Below are positions 49,801 through 62,448 of a stretch of DNA of 64,000 nt, in pieces. The stretch's first letter is position 1. Each line of letters begins with the position of its first letter. The stretch comes from Fratercula arctica. Lineage: Eukaryota > Chordata > Aves > Charadriiformes > Alcidae. The stretch is from positions 11,577,587-11,641,586 of the forward strand of contig CANTUZ010000002.1 in NCBI GenBank assembly GCA_947846985.1, given 5' to 3'. The position numbers and the translations under genes are program-made. The notes under the pieces were generated by a model that searched no databases, had not been told where the DNA came from, and saw nothing but the letters and a program-made list of their open reading frames with translations.

Positions 49801-51932
49801 CTAAGATTCATGACCTTTGTTCTCTACCCTCTCTAAACCAATTTTGACTCCTTAATTGACTGTATTTCAGCACAGAATACAGTATGATGTTATTTGTTAG
49901 AAAAAGATACTCGAAATATATCACACATTTCATTGGCAATGTATAATATAGAAACTTCCGCACTAGAGATCAAAGGTCCAGCTAACACAGCAACCAGAAC
50001 TGATGTCCAAGGAAAAAGAAAAAACAAAGTAGTACTATGGAGTTATCCTTCCCTGAATATCCTCTCAGCTTCTGCAAAGGCTGGCTGTAACCCTAGCAGC
50101 TGATGTCATCCTCCTTCACCCCTTCTATCCCCCCCAAAAAAACAACCAAAAAAAGAGATTGATTCCATTTTACTAATTCCCTTGTATCAGGTAAGTTTAC
50201 TTGAGGCAAAACTGATGCTCTAGATTTTTAGGGCAGCCTTTATCCTCACACAGGCAGGACCATGCTGAAAATACGAGACCAATGAAATACATAACTGGAA
50301 AACACTGACCACTGAATTCCAATCCTCTGCAATTGCAGGCATCATTATCCTATTTCTGTTTATAAACTCCACCTTAAAACCACGGAGTTTGCTACCACTC
50401 CTCAGTACAGACCAGGAAGGGCAGCTCTAGTGTGGTTTTGGTAGGCTGGGTTGCTAAGGAAAGACACTCAAGCACTCCCAGTTAAACCAAATTTCTAAAC
50501 TTAGGTTTGCTATGTCATATGTTTGAGTTACAAGGTGGAACCAAAACCCAGACCGCCTCCCAACTAAATTCACTATTATCCTCATCCTTAAATATCAGTC
50601 TTACTATTTTGACTCTATGTGTTAGCAACAAAAGATACTTTAGAGGAAAAAATCTTCATTAAATGACAGAAGACAACGTTCAACACAAATAAAAATCCCC
50701 ACTCAGAAATATCACCTGTTTTTGAAGTAGAAAAGGTATTTTCATTATATATTGAAAAGGTTTAACACGCATGTTTTCAATCTGTGCCCGCAGCTTGTAA
50801 TTCCTGTATACATCCAATTCGTGGATCTGCTTCAACGGTCTACCTTTCAGCTGGAATATCTGTCCCATGACTGAGCTTATCACCTCTTATCCAAGAAGCT
50901 ATTTTAGAAAAAGCAGAGTAAGTATACTTAAATCAAACCTGCAGAAGGAAAGGATACTATTGAAACCACATCCTCTCAGGAAAACATGTAGGCTTATGCT
51001 ACTGTATTGACACATACAGCATCTGTGCAGTACAACATCCAGCAAGCTGCAAATCTCCTGCAAGACTGTCTGTCAGCCACACACTCACCGACAGAAAAAT
51101 ACTGTGGGAAGGTCAGAAGCAGTAGGCTTTCATATATACATGCAAAGTTTGTTGTTTTTTTTTTTTTTATTCTGAAATTAGAAGAGCGGGTAAAATCCTG
51201 CTCCAAGTAAAGTCAGCCACCAAACTCCTGTAAACTGAGTAGGCTCAGAGGAAGAATCCTTCAGCAGGTGGAGGTAACATACACAATTTTACCCTGGAAT
51301 GTGGATACAGCGCTTCAGACAAATACAACGTTAAAAATAGATTGACAGACCAGCACTGAGACTCAAAATTGACACTGATTAATTCAATTTTCATTAAAAA
51401 TGGTAAAAAATTGAAATAAACAGAATTTCACACTTAGAGAAGTTGCTGTTCTAGACTACACACAGAAATAGGAGGAGGACAAAGTGTGCTTGGTGTGTCT
51501 CTCTATAACTGTACAATAATTTTCATCAGAAGCTGAGTTCAATACCAAAATACCTCGTTCCCAACACTACAATATTTATCATCATCCACAAACAGATGAA
51601 CACTGCCTGGCAGGCACCTCTGAGTTTGCAACTTAACGAAGTCCACACTTAACAAAAAGGAAGATGAAGCCCCTCAAGCAGAATTGAAGCAAATGAGTAC
51701 CAAAGGGCACTTGGTACCTTTTCTCCAACACACCAATACATGTTGCAATATTTTAGTTAAAACACACCTAGATATTTGACAGTCCTGTTTATCCTTTGAC
51801 TTGTGTACACAGCAACATTTGTTCAGTCACTTGTCCTTCCATGCAAGTCTTTACAAATCAACAAAGCCAAGGGAAAAATAAAAATACTGCTGTAAGTAGG
51901 AAACCTGGAGTTTAAAACTTAAAATTTGACCT

Positions 51933-51948
51933 TTTGTTTGTTTGTTTG
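51933..51948. repeat. (TTTG)4 microsatellite
   Basis: Four TTTG units in intron 1. Confidence 0.85.
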
Positions 51949-52751
51949 TTAAATTAGTAACCAGGTTCCAAGAAGATGACGTCTTTTAAGAGATCAGTAG
52001 TAAATATAAAAATACAAATGACTAAATAGTAATAAAAAGCCCGGTTGGGTTGTTGGCTTGCAATGCTCCACTTCACACTACCAAAACTCCTGCAGTCCCT
52101 GGTTCCAGAAAATATCCCCTGAAATTCCAGCTTCCTGCAGACACAGACACTTTCTCTCATGTTATGACTGCAAACCATCACTGATACTGTCTTTCAAAAC
52201 AGTTGTCTTACAATGCTTTGCATCAAAACATTCTCCAGCCTCTGTTACAGAGTTTTTCCATTCTAAAAAACAGGGAAAGAAAGTGATCATAAACTCTAAA
52301 AGCCATAAATCCTCTTTCTAAGCTAGGCTATTTTTAAAACAATACTGGAAACTAAAGAATCTGCCTTCCCCTGATGTTTGGGAAGTTCAATGTTTGGCAA
52401 TGTATGTCTTAAATGATACTCCATTAATTTCTCTGCTTTTTGTGTAAACTCTCCAAACATAAGTAAATAAGTGAAGAGTTCCTATATTTTTTGAAAGAAT
52501 ATGCTGTATTTTTTACATAAGCAGTTACAAAACCAGCCCTTCAGCGGAAAGGAAACTGTAGAAAACCCACCATCTTAAGTACGTACCAAAGATTTTCAAT
52601 AATACCATCAATTTCCTTCCAGGTAGCATGCCCAATCAAGTGTGCATAGCTGCTGACCTGAACCACAAAAACTTGTTTCTATGCACACAACATTGCTTAT
52701 GCTCAGCAAGTGCGTGCATGAAGGCAGTTACTGCTCTTCAAACAAATAATG

Positions 52752-52830
52752 GGTAGCAAGTAGCCGAGTGATTAAGATTCAGTATTTTCTTGAACACAGA
52801 GGAGGAAGGTTCCAGTATTAGATTGCTGGA
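52752..52830 (+). pseudogene. Possible tRNA(Ser/Leu)-like remnant
   Basis: The text agtagccgagtgattaaga resembles the D-arm/A-box of type II tRNAs (tggccgagtggttaag). About 25-30 bases later, aaggttccagtatta loosely recalls a B-box (ggttcgaatcc). A tgctgg near 52824 could pair partly with ggtagca at 52752. The T-arm does not pair well, so this is at best a decayed tRNA pseudogene or tRNA-derived SINE head, and it could be chance. Confidence 0.25.
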
Positions 52831-55800
52831 ATTGTTGGGTGTTTGAAAGCCAGGGTGGAGAGGAAGCAAGAGTGAAGAAGAACGATACATTTTTCCTTAT
52901 ATGCAGCACGGAGCTGCTACCTCTTCTCTCATATTACTGATTATCATCAATGTTGAAGATAACCAAAGCATTCAGGGATCTCCTGAATATTCTTTACCCC
53001 AAACTCAACCATTACAAATGGTCTACATTCTTCCACTTCCCAATTTAGCAGTAAAAATATCCATCATAAATCAATACTACTTTAATTAATAACAGCAGTA
53101 GTAAGTCAGTTTATAAACATACTGCCTACAATTGAATCATAACATTAAGCACACAATAGACTCTTTAAAGAATGAGTTGCTTGTAACTGATACTTAAGCT
53201 CACCATTTCTGCATTTAAATCCACACCTACTGTCCCACTTTGGATATTTGCACAGTGTATAGCTGGAACAGAGATAATCCTACTAGGTCCTGGTTGCAGT
53301 TTACAACAACAGGAAGACTCTTTTTACATCTCAGCAATGCTTTTTACCTATATAAGTCTTCACAGCAATTTCAAATGTTTCCATTTTGAAGATTCAAATA
53401 TTGGTGAACAGTGGGCAATTACAATTACTGAATTATTCTCTGATTTTCAAAATTTTATCTTTTACATGTCCAAGAATAATCTAGTCACTCTACACCTGCT
53501 GTATCATTAATAGAGAAAAATAAGGACCTTTGGAGAGGTGTCTGACATCTTGAAACATTTCTCCTGCGATTAGAGTCTTCTGGAGATGCCTGTATTGCTT
53601 ATAAAGAAAATCTCAAGTGAATTTGGACTTGTATGTCTGAATTTAGGTTGAGCAAATTCTAGCTCTAAGTGGAAACCAAACGTCTTGTGCCTAGAAAGAA
53701 ACTGAATATTAATTCTATGAGTGGAAAAAAATGTCTGTCAAATAAAGACAACTGCCTGAACTGCAAATCATCAACCACCTAGCTGATCAGCTCCCTAACA
53801 TCTAGCTTCAAGAAATCTTGTCCATCAAAATGTAATAGTAACTATGCCACTTTATTTAATTGTTCCTAAGCAGAACCTTCCTTAGCCTGCACTTCTCTTG
53901 AAGAGGTTAATGTTTGTGCACATGCAGGGAGTAGTATATGTAGTCAAGTCACTGTTAGCTCCTAAACTTTCAGCAGATTTTACAACAGATGCTGCTGCAC
54001 AGTGCTAATAAATTTATTTTAGAAATTCTACAACAGAATATTTACTACACATATTAATTAAAATCTAACAGCTGTGGCCCACATCATTCCCTGCTAAATT
54101 TAGGCATGTAAAAAGTAGCAGTGAAGTTGTGACCTCATTACTATAGGTTCTTATTATACAGAGAAAAGGGACCTCCTGCAAAAAATTCAGCTCATCCCTT
54201 CCCACTAACTAAAGACAGATGGCAGGAAGAGACATCTGTGAAATGAGGTGCCCAAGTTCAGTAGGATGGATCTACATTTCAGTTTGCTACAGCAAACTTC
54301 ACTGAGTGCACTAATTGGCAATAGATTTTTTTTTTTTATGGCTTTTACTGTTGTGTTGTTTTAGGCCTGAATCCCAGCCCAGTACAGCTGACAGAGATTT
54401 TCAGCAGTCTAAGATCTGTACGCAGCTCTTAATCACATGTAATAGCTTTCTTGCAAAAGACATCACTTGAGTTTAGAAGAATGCAGTGATGACAGTTAAA
54501 ATGAAATCAAACCCCCCCGAGTAAAATGCCACAGTTATTTTCAGAGATCTGCATAAATAGCAGTTAATTTGCAACTGCATTCCAGCTGAAAAAAAAAGTG
54601 TTTTCAGGAATTTGATAACGGCTTTTCCACGTACAACTAGCTTCTGAGGAAAAAAGCAAGGATTTTATTTCTTTTCAGTATCAAAAGGATGTTAAAATCT
54701 AGTCCACCATTCTTGTTGCCATATATGATTTGCTGCATGTGATACAGTCCTGACTCTGCTCAGTGTACTTGAAAAATTGTTAGGATATCAAGCAGTCAGC
54801 AAGCTTAACATGCATCTATGACACTTTTTTAAAAAAATTAAATAAATTGAAGACTTTTGTTTTAACTAAATAGGTGAAGATCTATTTGCCTATGGAAATG
54901 TCTGCAATTAAAAGTAACCTGTAAACCATGTTGGAAAAATTTAAAACCATCTTTGGGATACGCATTTCAGTGTCTCATACTCGGTGTTTTCTTTTATCCT
55001 CAGGAGCTCATAGTTACTTTCTGCTAAAATAGTGACATCTCAAATCCCACATCATTGACTAATCTGAGCTGCTCCAAGTCAGAGGTTTTTTCCATTTCAC
55101 TTACTCAGCGGGAGATCGCAATGTAACAGCTTTACTTATACACTGCGTTCTTCACTAGAGTATGACAGACAGGAATGTTATTTCCATGTGTCTGGCAATG
55201 CAAACAATCACAGCAGCAGAAAGCAGAGCTGGAGTTCATCACTTTGATTGTTGGAAGAAGAAACGAGAACAAACGAAAACATGCAAAATGACCAGGGTGG
55301 TCAAAAAGAAAAAACATTTCCCCAAGCACACAAGTCTCAAGTAAGTTGACTGACTCAAGCAAATGACCTGTAAGTTCTTGTAGGTTACACCTAAACGAGA
55401 AGATAAGTGTTACACGGGAATCAAGAATCATAACTTTACAGTAGCGGAAATTCCAAAGTGATTTGTGAGAGCTTAAAGCCCATTAATTTTAGGAACACTG
55501 ATGAACTAATCTCTTCTCTCTGGCAAATGGACGCATTTCTATTGCTTTTCAATAAATTGAAGTTTAAATGATATTCTACAGTTTTTTCAGCTCGCACTCT
55601 GAGGACACGGAAGTGAATCAATGTTATTACAGTCAAGGATAAATGCTTTAAAGCAACTGTAAGTAAAAACTACAATCACTTCCAACCCTTTAGCAGTTTC
55701 ACTCCAAGCACAAATGCCGCCACTTCTTACTCTAAAAGAAGTTTTACAAAATATCTGCCAAATATTCTACATTCCAAATACCAAACTCACTTGAAGTGAA

Positions 55801-58587
55801 GATGAAAGTTACGATGTCTTCAGCCAGAACCAACACAGACTGTCCCCCAGTATCCGATAGAGTTTTCCTGTTACCCATTTCCCAGGTAAATGTTTGAACA
55901 TCTTAAAAAATTGTCAGTTAGGCCTTAATGGTTCTGCCTACACTTATCCCCAAATAAGAACCGCCAACTACAGTTGCCTTCCACTCCTGTGTAATATCCA
56001 GAACAACACTGTGCTGACCCTCTCCCCAAACCCAACAGAGGTTTAAGCACCAGGAAAAAAAAAAAATTTAAAAAAAAAAGAGAAAAAATATACCTACTTT
56101 CAGGTATATACACTTGTACTTCCATTGACAGCCTTGTCAGAAGAATGGTGTTACTAGTACAGCAGACTTCCTTCCTAGCTGTGCCAGAAAACCAAAAAAT
56201 TCAGCATAAAGGAAGCAGGTACATCAGTAACAACATGTGTGTGTTGGAACAAATCACTTAACCCTAAATTGTTTTAAAAGAACACTTTTGTAGCTCCTCA
56301 TTTCTCATATAGCAAAATTAAAGTTTGCATTCTTATATGAGAAACTGATTTGTAAAAAAAGCGATTTCCAAATCAAACCTACTTTCAGGCTGTCACTGTG
56401 GCTCTCTGTGTCATGGATTAATCTGATGAACCAAAAAATTTAAAAAAGCCCCACACTTCTTTGGGGTTTTTTTTTGGTAAATCAAAGTGAACAGATTGAT
56501 AACATTTTTGTTATTCACTTTGGGAATTCACACAGGGGAGGAAGCTTCAGACTATAATTGCAAAACTTTCAAGGCACAAAGGAACTAAAAAAAAAAAAAA
56601 CAAACAATTGTTAAATCTATGTTAAGACCTGAAAGCAACACAAGCACTTATTATACACAACTTTTTAAAAGCTTTATACATAGCCAAATTTAGTAGAAAA
56701 TTAATTCTCATAATAAAGACTTACATGAACAAGCTAGAAATAAGAAAACTGATTTTGTCACAGGAACATGGACAGTTTAGGCACATTCACATCAACACAG
56801 TACTCATACTAATACACCCTAAAAAGAAAAAAAAAAAAAGCACCAACCACTTTCAAAAGCCCAAATATTTTCCCTAAAATATAAACCAAAATAAAGACTA
56901 CCATGAACAAATAGAGAACAAGAAATTACTACAATTTAAACTAATATATCAATCACTACTGAATATTCTTATAACACATACAAGTCAAATTACTGAACAC
57001 TGGGTTTTTTTATTCTCCCCATGAAACACTCTCTTATCATTTCCTGGCTGCTATTTGACATTTAACTGGCAGAGGGTGGGTGGATGGAAAAGCATTCTTT
57101 TTCTAGTTCAAGTATTTTAGGAGAAAGTCACTGGGTAAGAAACACAGCATTTCAAAATATGAATTTAGTCTGTATCATAAATTTGATTACTAGACTAAGA
57201 CAACTTCCTAGCCACACATACAAGAGAATTTAGCATTGTAGTTCAACAATTAACAAGATGAATCAACAGACTGGGGGAGGAGGGAAGAGACTTGCCTCAA
57301 CACAAGCTACAATTTTTCAAAATTCTGGACCAGCAAGCTTACTGTACTAGGAAATATTAAAAAATTAAGAACAGACATTTCCTTATTTGAAGTATCATAC
57401 ATTCATTACATTAACAATCTGCTTGAAACATACAGACAGATCCAACTTGCTTAATAATGCTTAAATATAAAGCAAACTCTGAGCTTCCTGAGCTGATAAG
57501 TTCCATTTTAATTCGCCCACACAACATTTTCCTCCCAACAATCCTTTTTCTTTTTAGTACGCTATTTTAAAAATGAACACTCACAAACTTTAAGAGCAGA
57601 AGTGTGGATCATAACACTGCACAACTAATTCAAATCAGAACAATTAAGGCTTTATAGCTACCTTCATGCTTCAGCATATCTTGTGGTTACTTTTAAAAAT
57701 CAAATAGGAAGACAGCGTTTTTAGAGATTCATCTTCTGTCTTCCCACCTTCCTTTTAAGGCATGCAGTGATGGAATACAAGACAATGGATTGTCAATATA
57801 TTTAATTTTGCATTCGATGTTACATCTTTCAAAATATTCCTGAAGGAAACTACTTCAGTCAGTTTGGATAATTCATGTGAGCCAGTATCTAACTGAAGGA
57901 ATGCAAACAAAGGTTATGAAAAAGCCAGTGCTAGAGTCTGTGCTCAATTAAAGTCTTCATTAAAACAGATGCAAAAAGGCATGCAATTTACATCGCATAT
58001 ACAAATCTCTTAGGTGAAAGCGCTTGCAATTGAACTAATGTAAACTTGACCCATGCTGCTATATGATAAGGACAGCCAAATGACAATGTAATGCTTGTCT
58101 GTCATATGACAGTTATTTTCAGCCAAGTAAAACTAGTTTCGTATTTCTAGTAACAACTTCATGGTATTTCATTCTAGACTGCTTCAGCTGAAAACCGTTA
58201 GCCTATTTCAAATTTTCAACTCCTAAGGAGAATTTTGTAGTCACCTCAGGGTGTAGCAGACAAAACTTTGTGCAATGACTCATTATATGGCAACATTCAT
58301 CTTCCAAAGGTTATTTATATAACAGGAGTTCCATTTGAAAAATTGTATGTTTTAGCAATTTGCTGCACAGAATTTTAATATTAGCTATTTAGTTGACAGG
58401 CTTCTGAATGACTTAGTCTCACTACTTCTCACAAAACGCCTCTCTAAAGATAGCCATCAATTTTTTTTTTTTCTAGTGTAGTTAATAGTTAAGCAAATAC
58501 CGGTATTTCATGCAGAGAAAGTTTCTTACGATATGCAAGCCACAAATGGAGACTGAAAGCTAAATTAAATGACAGCTTAAAACAAAA

Positions 58588-58625
58588 ACGATAGAATAAT
58601 TCAGGTTGAAAGGGACCTCTGGACC
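58588..58625 (-). mobile_element. CR1 LINE 3'-end scrap
   Basis: The text gatagaataattcaggttga then aagggacctctggaccatg matches the complement of the CR1 3' terminus (usual form: catagaatggttcaggttgg, aagggacctc). Only about 40 bp are recognisable. Confidence 0.6.
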
Positions 58626-61502
58626 ATGCATTAAAAACAGAGCCAACTTTTAAGTTGGATCAAAGTACTGAGAGTTTATATGTGATGATTAAGTACGTTA
58701 ACAGGTCCATTGAAAATATATAAAAGAACTTGGATGGCAACTTGGCATTATAAACTGTTCAATTTCAAACTTTGCTTCCTGACAAAGACACCTCAGCAGT
58801 GTTATTTGCCACTTCTTTCTATGAAGGTCCTCTTCATGCAGGCTATTGTTCCATTTCACTTTAAACTTGACCACAGGCTTCCACAACCTCCTTTTTGTAG
58901 GCACTAGCACTTGTGTGGCTGCACAGTAAACTGACTCAAGGAACTGATCCAGCTGAACCTGGCAAAAAGCTTAGAATTAGGCAGCCAAGTAAATTCTAAT
59001 GCTGGCACAAAAGGCAGTGGGAAAATGCAACTGGATGCAGAAAACCCTTTTTGTCAGGAGTGCACATTTACTTTGTTTTGAAACTGCAGAATCATTCTCT
59101 TTAACTATTAAACTTCCTGATTCTCTCTGCAATAAGCATATTCGATTGCAGTGAAAAGCCTACAAATAAAATTTAGGGATGCTGTTTATACATATTCTCA
59201 TGAATAAGGAGCTGATAGTAGGAAGAAGCTTTAAATTTAATTTTCACTGCTCCTCTGACTTGTGACAGTATCACAAGAAGCACATAGAGAGAACAAAACA
59301 AAAGGCTGCACCATTTAAATGGCAGAGAAAATAAGAACTCCACCAGTCTAACAAAGACTGATACATGAAGCCTGGTAGAAGTTACTGGGGATGGGGACGA
59401 AATGACTCTGCAAGTAGGCTGAGAAGCACCTCTCTTCCTCCCCCTCTCAGGCACCGTATCAGTGGGATTCAACAGGACATGGGACACCGCTCCTCACCTA
59501 AACCCTGACATAAAGACGAAGACTCAAGAGAAATACAGGACTATGTTAAGGAACACGGCATCAAAACAAAGTATCTTGAGAAGCTGAGATAAATGGAATG
59601 GACTTTGCAAGGCCACCGTACTTGCTGAACACGTGCCCCCAAAGTCAGGATTCTTGAACTTCACTTTTGTGATGAAGCTTCCTTATAAAACAAGTTTAAT
59701 CTGGACCAATTCTAGTCAATGGAGAGGAAATCTACTACTGCTGTCAGTTACTCCATTACCTGATGTGGCAAGTTTGTATAACCTCACCTTCCAGGCCTGA
59801 CAATAATCCATTTTGGGATTTATTCTTTTACTGATAGCTAAGAAAAGTAATAAAATTCACATGAAAAACATAATAAAAGGAACAACGTGTGAAATCAAAA
59901 CACAGAGAAGGTGACAAGTGCCAGAAAATAAACAAATTTAAGTTGGCTTTTTATTTTCAAAAATTACACACACCCCTTTGATTACACTAACATATTTCCC
60001 TACTTGCCCCAACAGAACTAGCCTCATCCAGTGAGAAGCCAAGGCTTCCTCAAAAAAAGGTATTAACTGCTGTCCAGATCCTCTCTTTCTTTTGCTGCAG
60101 AATGAGAAAAGCATTTAGTACATGGCAGACGGGACTGAAGAAGGGTCCTGGGTCGGTTCGTGCCATCTTGGACAACTACAAATTCTGTCAAACATATAAA
60201 GCTGGAAACTGCCTTCCACCATCTCACACATGGTCACTTTTAGCAAATTCTCCATCTGATTCTTCCCTCTTATTCCCCATCCAACTTTTTCTTTCTAAAC
60301 TTTACAGAACTCTCTCCTCATTCAACTGAAACAGAACTTACTCAGAAATATCAGTGCCATATGATCCATAAGTTATACAAATGATAAAATGCCAGACCTC
60401 CCTAAATAGTTCTGTTCCATAATTTACTTAATTCAAACAGTTGTTTAAAATAAAAACACACTCCCCTCTTCTTACCAAAATACTGTTCTCCCATTGTTCT
60501 TATTCACATTTAATTCTATGTTGAAAAACCCATCTCTGTATATCCTTTATTTTCATTAAGTGTTCACAAACACCACCCAAAGATAAGGATTTAATTTTCT
60601 TCTTTGAAGCATTGCAGTATTTCCCCTGAACACGCAAAAGCAGCTCTACATATACTACATCTGAAATTCTGCTGGCCTGTCAAGCTTGGTACATAAAACT
60701 TAAGAAGCTGTCCCCTGCTAGGCTACAGAAAAGCTCCAAAGCTGCTGGTGGGGTGTCCATTCTAAACTTCCTTAGGGAAGGGTAGTATCAGATTTAGTTG
60801 ATATTATCCAACAACAAGGAACAACAAAGAGAAAGATGAGACTTCACAGGTCAAAGAACCACTGTATCTAAACTGACAGTGTCTCATACAAAATCTCTTA
60901 TTTTTGTAATCCTTCCAGAAGAACCATACGCTTTTATTGATTCCCTTGTATCTACATGTTGAAACATACCAAACCAATGGCATCAGTTAATTTATAATCA
61001 TGAACTGCTGCTTTCAGAATCTGATATACTACTATAAGGCTCAGACAAACTGGCTTCAGATACTACAGAGGCTATTTAAAAATTAGCACTCTTAAAACTT
61101 CACATTTTAAAATAAGTTTTAAAATCAGCTTCCACAAACCCACACCTCAGATTCAACACAGACATATGGTCAGCAAAAAATTGTTGCAAAGCTCAAAAGA
61201 AGTTATGCTAAAGGCAATTTCAACAACTGAATAACCTTTTCAGTGCCGTAATTAGTGATTATTTGATAAACAGGAGATAAAGTGCAATATAAATCATATT
61301 ATTTAAGTCAAAGATTTTTATCTTACCAGAACCAAAATGCTGCCTCTTCTTTCATTTTAAAAAACACGAACAGGACACCAAAGAATTGTTTTGTATACTT
61401 AAAATTTCTAGAACAGGCTTTCACTACTAAAAACTACAATGAAAATGTTTTGACAATAACCCTGATTCATCTTCCCATTTCCCTGCAGGCTCTCATGTGC
61501 AA

Positions 61503-61523
61503 AAAATAAATAAATAAATAAAA
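61503..61523. repeat. (TAAA)n microsatellite
   Basis: Four TAAA units flanked by A runs in intron 1. Confidence 0.85.
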
Positions 61524-62432
61524 TTTAAAAAATCTTAGAATACATATCCAACCACACTCTGGGATGTGCCAACAGTCTCAAAAAGCAGTAGTAATTTAAA
61601 ATGAGGAGAAACTTGCAGAAGATGCAGAAAAGGTCAACTGCTACTCTAGGATTTTTTTCTTTTTTCTTCCTCCCATAAAACCTCAGTCTTTACTGACAAA
61701 ATCTTTAGGACTCCCACGTTTTCAAATATGGCTAAAACTGTGCCAGCCTTTATATGCAGAACTATTTAGGCATGGAAACACCAGCAGACTAAAACGCAAA
61801 TTAAAAAAAAAAAAAACCAAAACCCACAACTAAAGAGACTGGTACACATCTTAGCTATTCAGAGGAAAAGCACATTTAAAGAACACATTAGCAGTAGTCC
61901 CAAAAGTCAGTAATAACTGTTAATGTAATATCAATTTGTTACACAAAAAATAATGTATTATATACACATATTTAGAAGGCCTGTGGCACATAAAAACAGT
62001 TCAAGAAGCCCATTAATACTGTCAAATTAATATTTTTCTTTAGTAGTGTGATATGTTCCTAAATGTCAGTTCGTCACATGGCTTTCTACCATAAACATTC
62101 TGGAAAAGAATCTTTACATATGAATCACATAGTGACGCTTACCACATTACTACGTGAGAGAATGTGTTATGTGACAGACATAATCTCAGCATAGTTTTAA
62201 CACATTAAATTTGAAGCCTTTATTTGAGAAACAGGAAGATACGAACAATTGTCCAACATAAATGCCTTTTTTTTCTCTGCTTCTCCGTTCCCAAAACCAT
62301 CATTCACATGTCTTTTAACTATGGGATACTCTTAGAAAATCACCTAGGTGGCCTTCTTAACTACAAGTAGTAATACTGAAACCAAAAACCTAACCACAAA
62401 AAAAAAATATCACCCAACCCACAACACAGGTA

Positions 62433-62448
62433 TGTATGTATACATACA
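62433..62448. repeat. 16-nt palindrome in TATG/TACA repeat
   Basis: The sequence tgtatgtatacataca is its own reverse complement. It arises where a GTAT microsatellite meets its inverse. Confidence 0.8.

Noticed and set aside
52587..52680. Minus-strand exon-like block encoding QVSSYAHLIGHATWKEIDG, with AG and GT at its ends
   Set aside because: It looks protein-like, and a phase can be found that joins it to the 50.7-kb ORF, but only with a poor acceptor. It matches no family I know, and blocks this short are common by chance in 26 kb of intron.
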